Shown one piece after another: positions 56,354 to 62,560 of a stretch of 64,000 bases of DNA. This stretch comes from Hymenobacter sp. BT18. Its GTDB lineage: Bacteria; Bacteroidota; Bacteroidia; Cytophagales; Hymenobacteraceae. The translations under genes were made by a program, and so were the position numbers. Where the stretch lies: positions 620,001-684,000 of the forward strand of contig NZ_CP050954.1 of NCBI RefSeq assembly GCF_012273015.1, written 5' to 3'. The notes under the pieces are model-generated. The model ran no database searches. It was not told where the DNA came from and saw only the letters and a list, made by a program, of their open reading frames with translations. Positions within the stretch are counted from its first letter, which is position 1. Each line of letters begins with the position of its first letter.

Positions 56354-57757
56354 CTACGCGGCTCCGTCCATCCGCACAATTTTGGGCGTGAAGGTGCCAA
56401 GCACATCTACCAGGTCCTGCTGGCTTTCCATCACGGTGTGGATGTCTTTGTAGGCCTGCGGGGCTTCGTCGAGGCCGCCGCCAATGAGCTCGACGCCGTG
56501 TTGCTGCAGGTGGCGGCGCACGTCGGCTTCGCCCAGCTCGGCTTTAGCTCGGGTACGCGACATCAGCCGGCCCGCCCCGTGGGAGGCAGAGCCGAGCGAA
56601 TCGGCCACGCCCCGGCCGCGCACGATGAAACCGGGCGCGGTCATGGAGCCGGGGATGATGCCCAGCACGCCTTTGCCAGCCGGGGTAGCGCCCTTGCGGT
56701 GCAAAATCACCTCCCGGCCATCAGCGAGGCGCTCCTTCCAGGCGAAGTTGTGGTGGTTTTCCACTTTCGCCAGGGGCCGCTCGCCCAAGGCCCGGGCCAC
56801 GCGCTGGTGAATCTGGTGGTGACAGGCGGAGGCGTAGTCCCCGGCCAGGTTCATGGCCGCCCAGTACTCTTGGCCGCCCTCAGAGTCGAGCGTGAGCCAG
56901 GCTAGATGCTGGGCTTCAGCCGGCAACTTGCAGACGTCCTTGGCCAGGTTGGTGTAGTGCTGAGCCACAGCTGCGCCCAGCCCCCGGGAGCCGGAGTGCG
57001 AAAGCAGCCCCAGGTACTGGCCCACCGGCACGCCCATTTCGTTGGTCGCGTCGGTGATTTCGACGATGCCAAACTCCACAAAGTGGTTGCCGGAACCCGA
57101 GGTGCCAATCTGCGCAATGGCCGACTCGTGCTTGTTGCGCAGGAAGGGAATGGCAGTAAACTCGTCGCGCTCCAGCACCTCGTGGCCCATTTTCTGGCCG
57201 TGGCGGAACACGTCCCGGTTGCCGAACTTGGTAGTAGTCAGCAGCACGTTGCGCAGCTCCTGCACCCGCTGGGCGAGGTACTGGGGAGGCAAGGCGAAGA
57301 CGGACAAAGCCATCCGGCAGCCGATATCCACGCCCACGGCGTAGGGAATCACAGCGTTGTCGGTGGCCAGCACGCCGCCGATGGGCAGGCCATAGCCAAA
57401 GTGGGCGTCGGGCATGAGGGCCCCGGCCACCGTCACGGGCAGCTTCATGGCCGTTTCCATCTGGTGGATGGCCCCGGCATCAATGTGCTCGGCCCCGAAC
57501 GTGACGTAGGGCTTGCGCTCGGTGAGGGCAATGTGGCGGCTGGGTGCGGGCAGCAGCGCAGCAGCGGTGTGACTCCAGTCGAGGTCGGTGAGAAAGTTGC
57601 TGGGGGTTTGCAGAATGAGGTTGAGCAGCGCCAGCTGATCGGTATGCGAGAGGCGCTTGAGGTGTTTGCGCTGCAGTTGGGCCAGCGCCAGCCCAATGGC
57701 CCGACCTTCGGGAAATCCGAGCTGGCGAAGGTCGTTGCCGCGTAATTGATTGGCCAT
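56354..57757 (-). CDS. rtcB: RtcB-type RNA ligase, copy 2
   Basis: 467 residues from the ATG at 57757 (MANQLRGNDLRQLGFPEG). The full motif set is present: MPDAHFGYGLPIGG, GVDIGCRM, GTSGSGNHFVEFG, LLSHSGSRGLG, HRKGATPAGKG, IPGSMTAPGFIVRG, SASHGAGRLMSR, DEAPQAYKDIHTVM. The start is chosen because it aligns with copy 1; the longer frame has an unrelated extension. Directly upstream on the same strand lies the Y RNA array, so it may be transcribed with these RNAs, as in the rsr-yrl-rtcB operons of enterobacteria. Confidence 0.94.
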   Translation of the reverse strand: MANQLRGNDLRQLGFPEGRAIGLALAQLQRKHLKRLSHTDQLALLNLILQTPSNFLTDLDWSHTAAALLPAPSRHIALTERKPYVTFGAEHIDAGAIHQMETAMKLPVTVAGALMPDAHFGYGLPIGGVLATDNAVIPYAVGVDIGCRMALSVFALPPQYLAQRVQELRNVLLTTTKFGNRDVFRHGQKMGHEVLERDEFTAIPFLRNKHESAIAQIGTSGSGNHFVEFGIVEITDATNEMGVPVGQYLGLLSHSGSRGLGAAVAQHYTNLAKDVCKLPAEAQHLAWLTLDSEGGQEYWAAMNLAGDYASACHHQIHQRVARALGERPLAKVENHHNFAWKERLADGREVILHRKGATPAGKGVLGIIPGSMTAPGFIVRGRGVADSLGSASHGAGRLMSRTRAKAELGEADVRRHLQQHGVELIGGGLDEAPQAYKDIHTVMESQQDLVDVLGTFTPKIVRMDGAA

Positions 57758-57943
57758 AATGGTCGGTGCGAACGAAGTCGCGTGAGGTTGAAAGAAAAGC
57801 GTTGACGAGCGGTACCTGGCAGAGCCAGGCAATAGCATGTCACGCATCAAAATGCTGATGCAGAGCCATAATGATGGCCTTGCTCAGCAGCCGAGGCTGC
57901 CGCGCCGAGCACAGCTCAGCGTAATGGTTACTATCCCGCAAAA

Positions 57944-58039
57944 GCCGGAGCAACAGGCCGACCCGCGCACATTGGGGCACACCAGAGGTATACTACCCGA
58001 CAAGACAGGTCGAAGTAACGCGGGCCTACGGCATCCGGC
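57944..58039 (-). ncRNA. Y RNA-like unit 9 (truncated insert)
   Basis: Outer helix GCCGGA/TCCGGC, 5' loop GATGCCGTAG, 3' loop with CTGTTGC, inner helix GCCCGCG/CGCGGGT (one wobble), then TACTTCG. The 43-nt insert has no recognisable T or acceptor arm. TTTT follows the outer helix. It is the unit nearest to rtcB, whose start is about 190 nt further on. Confidence 0.6.
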
Positions 58040-58057
58040 CGGGAAGGCTGGTAGGTT

Positions 58058-58128
58058 CGGGCAAGGGGTACAGGTGAGCAGCCTCAAATTTTCAGTCGAA
58101 GGAATGCTGCCCGACGCCACCTTGCCCG
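58058..58128 (-). ncRNA. Y RNA-like unit 8 (minimal, no tRNA body)
   Basis: Outer helix CGGGCAAGG/CCTTGCCCG (9 bp, perfect), 5' loop TGGCGTCG, 3' loop ACCTGTACC, inner helix GGGCAGC/GCTGCTC (one wobble), then TCCTTCG and only 14 nt (ACTGAAAATTTGAG) in place of a tRNA-like domain. At 71 nt it is a simple Ro-binding stem, comparable to Y RNAs that lack the tRNA-like module. Confidence 0.65.
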
Positions 58129-58135
58129 CCCCACC

Positions 58136-58271
58136 CCTGATTGGGCTATCCACGCGCCGCCGTTATGTGCTCTAACCAGCTGAGTTACTGCTCTCGAAGA
58201 AGCAGGGAGGCCTCGAACCCCCGACCCCATTTACTAAATCGAAGTATGGCGGCGCTACGGCACCAATCAGG
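58136..58271 (-). ncRNA. Y RNA-like unit 7, tRNA-like body
   Basis: Outer helix CCTGATTGG/CCAATCAGG (9 bp), loop GTGCCGTAG, inner helix CGCCGCC/GGCGGCG, TACTTCG. T arm GGGGG TTCGAGG CCTCC, then acceptor strands CTGCTT and GAGCAG closed by a short CTTCGA loop, then a D arm with ACTCAGCTGGTTAGAGCA. No CCA is encoded. Confidence 0.75.
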
Positions 58272-58279
58272 AAAAAGCT

Positions 58280-58425
58280 GCTTACCAGGGCAACAGGGCG
58301 GCGGGCGAATCAGCTCTTTAGACCACTCAGCCACATTATCTCGGTGGAGACAATGACAGGATTCGAACCTGCGAAACCCTTTTGAGATTTAACGAAGTAA
58401 CGCCCGCCTACGGCACCCGGTAAAC
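58280..58425 (-). ncRNA. Y RNA-like unit 6, class II tRNA-like body
   Basis: Outer helix GTTTACC/GGTAAGC, then GGGTG/TGCCC; loop CCGTAG opposite CCTGT; inner helix GCGGGCG/CGCCCGC (7 bp). After TACTTCG comes a hairpin like a long variable arm (AAATCT/GGGTTT), T arm GCAGG TTCGAAT CCTGT, acceptor CATTGTC with T and CCA, a 4-nt linker (CCGA), acceptor GATAATG (7 bp, one wobble), and a Ser/Leu-like D arm. A T-run follows the outer helix. Confidence 0.82.
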
Positions 58426-58436
58426 AGATGAAAAAA

Positions 58437-58574
58437 CGTTGGGGCGACAGGGCGCCCAGCCTACATATCCTGCTCTACCAGACTGAGCTACCGCCGCCGA
58501 AGCTGCGGGCGGGATTCGAACCCGCGACCCGGGCAGTAGAAGTGCGAAGTAAGGCCGAGCTACGGCACCCAACG
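58437..58574 (-). ncRNA. Y RNA-like unit 5, tRNA-like body
   Basis: Outer helix CGTTGGG/CCCAACG, loop TGCCGTAG opposite CCCTGTCG, inner helix CTCGGCCT/AGGCTGGG (8 bp, two wobbles), TACTTCG. T arm GCGGG TTCGAAT CCCGC; acceptor strands CCGCAGC and GCGGCGG (6 of 7 paired) closed directly by a TTCG tetraloop; D arm TAGCTCAGTCTGGTAGAGCA. TTTTTT follows the outer helix. Confidence 0.82.
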
Positions 58575-58581
58575 AGGTATT

Positions 58582-58730
58582 AAAAACGGAGCAACAAACG
58601 CCCGGCCTAACGAGGCTGCCCTACCAATTCACGTATACGCAACGCCGGGTAGGCGCTACTTCGGGAGTCGAACCCGCGACAGGCCTCTATTTATGGTACG
58701 AAGGAAGGCCGCGCTACGGCATCCGTTTTT
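58582..58730 (-). ncRNA. Y RNA-like unit 4, tRNA-like body
   Basis: Outer helix AAAAACGG/CCGTTTTT (8 bp), loop ATGCCGTAG opposite TGTTGC, inner helix CGGCCT/AGGCCG, then TCCTTCG. An extra stem GCCTC/GAGGC sits where a tRNA anticodon stem would be. T arm CGGG TTCGACT CCCG, acceptor TAGCGCC/GGCGTTG (7 pairs, two wobbles) closed by TACCC, and a degenerate D arm (GAATTGGTAGGGCA). Confidence 0.75.
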
Positions 58731-58741
58731 TGTGGTACTAG

Positions 58742-58869
58742 TCGCCGGGGTAAAAAAGGCCCCACATCTGCTCTACCATTGAGCTACGGGCCCAGATGTT
58801 TGCTACTGGTGGGCCCGATAAGAGTCGAACTTATAACACGAAGTATGTGAAGGCCACGACACCCGGCGA
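58742..58869 (-). ncRNA. Y RNA-like unit 3, tRNA-like body with encoded CCA
   Basis: Outer helix TCGCCGGG/CCCGGCGA (8 bp), loop GTGTCGTGG, inner helix CTTCACA/TGTGGGG (two G-T pairs), TACTTCG. T arm ATAAG TTCGACT CTTAT, acceptor CGGGCCC followed by ACCA, a 13-nt linker, acceptor GGGCCCG (7 bp, perfect), D arm TAGCTCAATGGTAGAGC with a perfect 4-bp stem. There is no separate anticodon stem; the inner helix takes its place. Confidence 0.82.
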
Positions 58870-58880
58870 AGGTATCGGCG

Positions 58881-59011
58881 GCAGGCGCAAGCAAGGACAG
58901 GGGCAACGGGTTGGAAGGCTTCATAGGGAATCGAACCCCGGGCGTGGCTCTTGGTCCACTGCCCTCAACCAGACGAAGAAACGCCCTCCGACGGCACCCG
59001 GCCGCCTGCTT
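58881..59011 (-). ncRNA. Y RNA-like unit 2, atypical tRNA-like insert
   Basis: Loop GGGTGCCGTCG opposite GTTGCCCC, inner helix GGAGGGC/GCCTTCC, then TTCTTCG. Outer pairing is ambiguous (AAGCA/TGCTT or GCAGGCG/CGCCTGC). The insert has GGTTGAGGGCA, a GTGG/CCAC hairpin and a T arm (GGGG TTCGATT CCCT) in normal rather than permuted order, and no 5' acceptor strand. Confidence 0.65.
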
Positions 59012-59024
59012 GGCCGCGGCGAAA

Positions 59025-59139
59025 GGAAACAGGCAATAAATCTGACCAGCCTACCAATACTCCGTGGTATGAGCACGGCGAAGAACTCAATCTTCCATCG
59101 CAGTTAGGCGAAGCATGGCTGATCTACGGCACTGTTTCC
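59025..59139 (-). ncRNA. Y RNA-like unit 1 (first in the array)
   Basis: Outer helix GGAAACAG/CTGTTTCC (8 bp, perfect), loop TGCCGTAG, inner helix ATCAGCC/GGCTGGT (one wobble), then TGCTTCG. The insert is degenerate: GAAGA/TCTTC in the T-arm position, CCGTG/CACGG with a CTCATAC loop in the acceptor position, and a D-arm trace (ATTGGTAGG). Only about 26 nt separate its 5' end from the IS element. Confidence 0.68.
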
Positions 59140-59165
59140 AAAAAATTTATGAGTAGGGTTTCATT

Positions 59166-59978
59166 CTAGAGAGTGTGGACAGTGGGGCTAGCTTTGCGGC
59201 ATGTTGCGCCGCCACGAGTTAACCGAGCGAGAATGGAAATTGGTCGAACCACACACGTTGGGCCAGCCGGGCACCAGTGGGGGCACGGGCCGCGACAACC
59301 GGCAATTCGTCAACGCAGTGGTGTACCGCGTGCGCACGGGCTGCAGTTGGCGCGACCTGCCCGAGCGGTTCGGGCCGTGGAACACGGTAGCGCGGCGCTT
59401 CCGCCGCTGGGCCAAAGCGGGCGTGTGGCAGGCCTTGTTCGGTGCCGTACAGGAACCGGACTACGCCTGGGTGCTGGTGGATTCGACCACGGTCAAGGCG
59501 CACAAAGCAGCGGCCGGGCAAAAAAAAGCGACGCCGCGACGGAAGCGCTAGGCCGCAGCCGCGGCGGCTTGTCCACGAAGGTGCACGCCGTCGTGGACGC
59601 GCTGGGCAACTGCCTGCGCCTGGTGCTCACGCCCGGCCAGCAAGCCGATTGCACGCAACTGCCCGGGCTGCTGGCCTGCCTGCCCCAAGCGCCCGGCGCG
59701 GTGGTGGCCGACCGGGCGTACGACACCAACGCGGTGCTGGCCGCCGTGGCCGCGTGCGGGGCCACGCCGGTCATTCCGGCCAGAACCCTGCGCAAACACC
59801 CGCGCCACCACGACCCCAACCTGTACGCCGACCGCAACAAAGCCGAACGGTTCTTCGGCCGCCTCAAAGAAGCGCGCGGTTTCGCTACCCGCTACGAGAA
59901 AACCGCTTCCTCCTTTTTGGCCCTGGCGCATCTGCTGGCTGCCCTCGATTGGATGCGCTGACTGTCCACACTCTCTAG
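59166..59978. mobile_element. IS5-family-like insertion sequence
   Basis: About 0.81 kb. Terminal inverted repeats CTAGAGAGTGTGGACAGT (59166-59183) and its inverse (59961-59978) are perfect over 18 nt including CTAG. The CTAG at both ends is the usual target of the IS427-type group, of which TA or the whole CTAG would be duplicated. Inserted between the Y RNA array and the macrodomain gene, 12 bp after the latter's stop codon. Confidence 0.85.
59201..59961 (+). CDS. IS5-family transposase made by frameshift (two frames)
   Basis: Frame A starts at ATG 59201 (MLRRHELTEREWKLVEPHTL) and ends at 59551; frame B continues to 59961 (GRSRGGLSTKVHAVVDALGN to LAALDWMR). The DDE residues are split: DSTTVKAHK in A, VADRAYD and the Glu near NKAERFFGRLKEARG in B. 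An A8 run (GGGCAAAAAAAAGCG, about 59519-59526) at the junction allows a -1 shift, as in many IS427-type elements. It is therefore probably intact and frameshift-dependent. Confidence 0.85.
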
Positions 59979-59990
59979 TAAAAAGGTTGG

Positions 59991-60824
59991 TCAGGTAAGA
60001 GCTTGTTTAAAAGCCTGCAAGGTTGAATAAGGCAGTTTCGGGTCGAACACCGCGAAATCGATGCGCTGGAACTGGTTACGAACCGCTGGCTCGGCCAGGG
60101 CTTCGGCAAACAGCTCCGCAATCTGCGCGGGGTCGTTGCCGAAAACGCCGCATCCCCAGGCTCCGAGCACCAGGGCCTCGCACCCGTTTTGGGCAGCCAC
60201 TGCCAGCACCTGCCGAATCCGGCGCTGCATGGTGGGCACCAGCTGGTCGAGTAGCTCCGGGTTGTTGCGGCGCAGTGCCCCGGCATTCACCGCCGGCGCG
60301 GTGATGATGTCCACTTGATACGGCTCAGCCAGCCACTCGCCTTCATCCGTCAGCAGCACCGGCACGCCGGGTGAGAAGATAAGGTAGTCACTGTACAGGC
60401 CGTTGAGGTGGGCATTGTGCTGGTACATTTCGGTGAACTGCGCTATGCACGGATATAGCCCCGTGGAGCGGGCCAAGCTTTCTTCCTGGGCCTGACTGCC
60501 GCCCAAAAAGCCCCCACCCGGATTCCGGGCCGATGCAAAGTTCAGACAGGCAACCCGCTGGTACTGGCTGACAAGATCAGACGCCGCCGCGAGCGTGGTG
60601 GCATTGTATACCCGCACTTCTGCCGGCTTGGCAGCAGCTTCATTGATGACTTTAGGGGCCAACAAAGCCGCGGCATCCTCTGGCCGATACAAGCGGCTTT
60701 CGGCTTCGGCAGTACGTTGCCAGCTGCCAATATCTACTTGGGTACCAGTGGCCGTTTGGTAGCTTCCCTGCTTTAACGCGTGGAGCGTTTGGCGGGCTAT
60801 TTCCTGTCGTTGTTCGCGGTTCAT
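59991..60824 (-). CDS. Bacterial PARG-type macrodomain protein (TIGR02452)
   Basis: 277 residues. An N-terminal helical part (MNREQRQEIARQTLHALKQG) leads to a macrodomain with the PARG signature NPGGGFLGGSQAQEESLARSTGLY, in which the Glu pair is catalytic in bacterial poly(ADP-ribose) glycohydrolases, and LVLGAWGCGVFGNDPAQIAELF. It should remove ADP-ribose from protein or nucleic acid. It follows the Ro60 gene by 126 bp on the same strand. With RNA-repair genes on both sides, an RNA-linked ADP-ribose substrate is conceivable, but this is inference. Confidence 0.9.
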   Translation of the reverse strand: MNREQRQEIARQTLHALKQGSYQTATGTQVDIGSWQRTAEAESRLYRPEDAAALLAPKVINEAAAKPAEVRVYNATTLAAASDLVSQYQRVACLNFASARNPGGGFLGGSQAQEESLARSTGLYPCIAQFTEMYQHNAHLNGLYSDYLIFSPGVPVLLTDEGEWLAEPYQVDIITAPAVNAGALRRNNPELLDQLVPTMQRRIRQVLAVAAQNGCEALVLGAWGCGVFGNDPAQIAELFAEALAEPAVRNQFQRIDFAVFDPKLPYSTLQAFKQALT

Positions 60825-60848
60825 GATGAAAGGTAAAGTTGATTTTGT

Positions 60849-60876
60849 GGGCGGCGGCCCGGATTGACCGCCGCCC
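60849..60876 (-). terminator. Hairpin between the Ro60 and macrodomain genes
   Basis: GGGCGGCGG and CCGCCGCCC pair (9 bp, 10-nt loop). There is no T-tract, so it is more likely a processing or attenuation site than a full stop. Confidence 0.45.
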
Positions 60877-60950
60877 GGCCGCGTAGTGTTAGTAGTTCAT
60901 AACCATCGGAGGTAACGATAAGCACACAAGCAATTCAGCCTAGAATAGCC

Positions 60951-62480
60951 CTACAGCTCAATTCGCTGGATTTCGGTGAGGGCAGTGCCGCCGTTTTCCA
61001 GGGCCTGGAGCACGTCGAACACTTTATCGGACCAGCCGGCAATGAGCGCCACCCCGTCGGCTTCGTGTACCTGCACCGGGGCTGTGCCGTGGCCGGCTAG
61101 GTCGAAGAGGTACAGGCGGGCCTGGGGCGCCACCGTGCGGCGGTACTGCCGCCACACCGTAGCCAGGGAGGCCTCGTTGCCGGTGCTGTCCCAGAGCTGG
61201 CAGTCGGTGAAGATCATCACCTTATCCACCCGCTCGTTGTGGCGGATCAGGTCCTGCACTACCAGGTGACCGTTGGTGCTGTAGCCTACCTCGCCTTCGC
61301 GGCGGTAGAGCTCCTGCACGTTGCGCAGCACCTGGCCCTGGGGCAAGGCCACCCGCTTCCAGGTGTTGCCGAACATGCCGGTTACCACGTGGGCGCAGCG
61401 GCTTTGCAGCAGCATGCCCAGCACCAGGCCCACATCGTAGAGCAGCACTTTGCTGCGCTGCGACACCGGCTGCTGCATGGAGCCCGACACGTCGCAGGCT
61501 ACTACCACCCGGGTTTCGGGGCCGAAGCCGCGCAGGTTGGCAATGGAGTGGCCAATGGCCGTTTCCAGCGCCGCCAGCAAGACCCCTACGTGCCCCGACT
61601 TCACGGTCAGCAACTCGCGGTAGGCGGCCAGGTAGCGGAACGGCAGCTGCTTGCTACGCGCCACCGCCGTGGCATCGGTGAGGGCAGTCACTACCTGCGC
61701 CATAGCCCCGGCCGAAACTTCGGCTTCAAGGATGTTGCGCAGGTTGCGCAGCAAGGCCATGTAGCCCAGCTTGCCGCTCCCAATCAGCTCTTCCCACTTC
61801 TGGCGGAAGGCCGCTGGCCGTTCCGCCGCCGTGGCGTAGCTTGCCTGCCCCAGGGCCGAAAGCTCGGTTTCCCAGGTATAGGGCGTGGGCAGCTCCCCGC
61901 GCACCAGCTGGTCAAACAGGTGTTGCTGCTCGGGGCTTTTGGCGGCAGGGTGCACCAGAAACAGGGCGTCGCGGAGGCGCACCTGCCCGGCCCGGTCGTA
62001 CTTGGCCAGCTGGTAGCCGTCGAAGCGGTTGAACGCCAGCGCCAGGCCTTTCTGCAGCTGCTTCGACAGACGGTTGAGCTGCTTGGTACCCTGGCGCTGG
62101 TTGGCCAGGGCGTAGAAAGCCAGCAGCTCCGTGATTTCGTCGGCGCGCTGCACGATGCGGGCTACCAGGCGGCTCACCAAGTTGTCGCCCCGATGAATTT
62201 GAGCCAGCTCCACGGCTAGTACCAGGGGCACGGTGCGCAGGTAGAGCTTTTCACGAGCGTACACGGCCAGCTGCGCCACAAAACGCGGGTCGTTGCGGGC
62301 CACCAGCTCGCGAAGGCGCTGCAGGCGGGTATCGGCTTTTTCGTAGTACTGGTCGCTGAGGGCAGCCGTGGCAACGGCGGCGTACAGCTCCAGGGCTGGC
62401 GTGAGTTGGTAAGCCACGGCCCCCTCGTGGTTCACCACGGCGGCCGGCTGAGTTTTGCGGAAGCTAAAGTTGAAACGCAT
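60951..62480 (-). CDS. rsr: Ro60/Rsr protein (TROVE + vWA domains)
   Basis: 509 residues. A helical-repeat TROVE ring (about residues 10-320: LRELVARNDPRFVAQLAVYAREK, LRTVPLVLAVELA, LGYMALLRNLRNILEA, LPFRYLAAYRELL) is followed by a vWA domain with the MIDAS motif VACDVSGSMQQPVSQRS (about 328-344) and MIFTDCQLWDS. Ro60 orthologues bind Y RNAs on the outside of the ring and misfolded RNAs in its hole, and work with exonucleases in RNA quality control. The Y RNA array and RtcB downstream on the same strand complete the classical partner set. Confidence 0.93.
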   Translation of the reverse strand: MRFNFSFRKTQPAAVVNHEGAVAYQLTPALELYAAVATAALSDQYYEKADTRLQRLRELVARNDPRFVAQLAVYAREKLYLRTVPLVLAVELAQIHRGDNLVSRLVARIVQRADEITELLAFYALANQRQGTKQLNRLSKQLQKGLALAFNRFDGYQLAKYDRAGQVRLRDALFLVHPAAKSPEQQHLFDQLVRGELPTPYTWETELSALGQASYATAAERPAAFRQKWEELIGSGKLGYMALLRNLRNILEAEVSAGAMAQVVTALTDATAVARSKQLPFRYLAAYRELLTVKSGHVGVLLAALETAIGHSIANLRGFGPETRVVVACDVSGSMQQPVSQRSKVLLYDVGLVLGMLLQSRCAHVVTGMFGNTWKRVALPQGQVLRNVQELYRREGEVGYSTNGHLVVQDLIRHNERVDKVMIFTDCQLWDSTGNEASLATVWRQYRRTVAPQARLYLFDLAGHGTAPVQVHEADGVALIAGWSDKVFDVLQALENGGTALTEIQRIEL

Positions 62481-62560
62481 GAGGGAAGTGGGTTTTGGTT
62501 ATTCGTTGTTCGTTTATTAAGTATTTGCTGGCCGCTTATGGCAAGACCAGCAGCTGACCT

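Noticed and set aside
57944..59139. A degenerate CRISPR array (CGAAGTA...CTACGGCACC recurring every 70-150 bp on the plus strand)
   Set aside because: Spacing varies widely, the repeat is bipartite with a variable middle that pairs with distant sequence in the same unit, and tRNA arms lie between copies; no cas genes are present.
57944..59139. A cluster of ordinary tRNA genes
   Set aside because: D arms and T arms are in permuted order, a normal anticodon loop cannot be rebuilt in any unit, and the same non-tRNA motifs occur in every unit. Intron-containing tRNA genes were also considered; acceptor strands pair only in the permuted sense.
57944..59139. Known self-cleaving ribozymes (hammerhead, twister, HDV-like) in the conserved internal loop
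   Set aside because: None of their core sequences (e.g. CTGATGA with GAAA) is present; a Ro60-binding loop explains the motif better.
59173..59961. A single 262-codon transposase gene starting at 59173
   Set aside because: Its first 115 codons are the wrong frame for the conserved N-terminal half; the real start is 59201 with a -1 shift at the A8 run.
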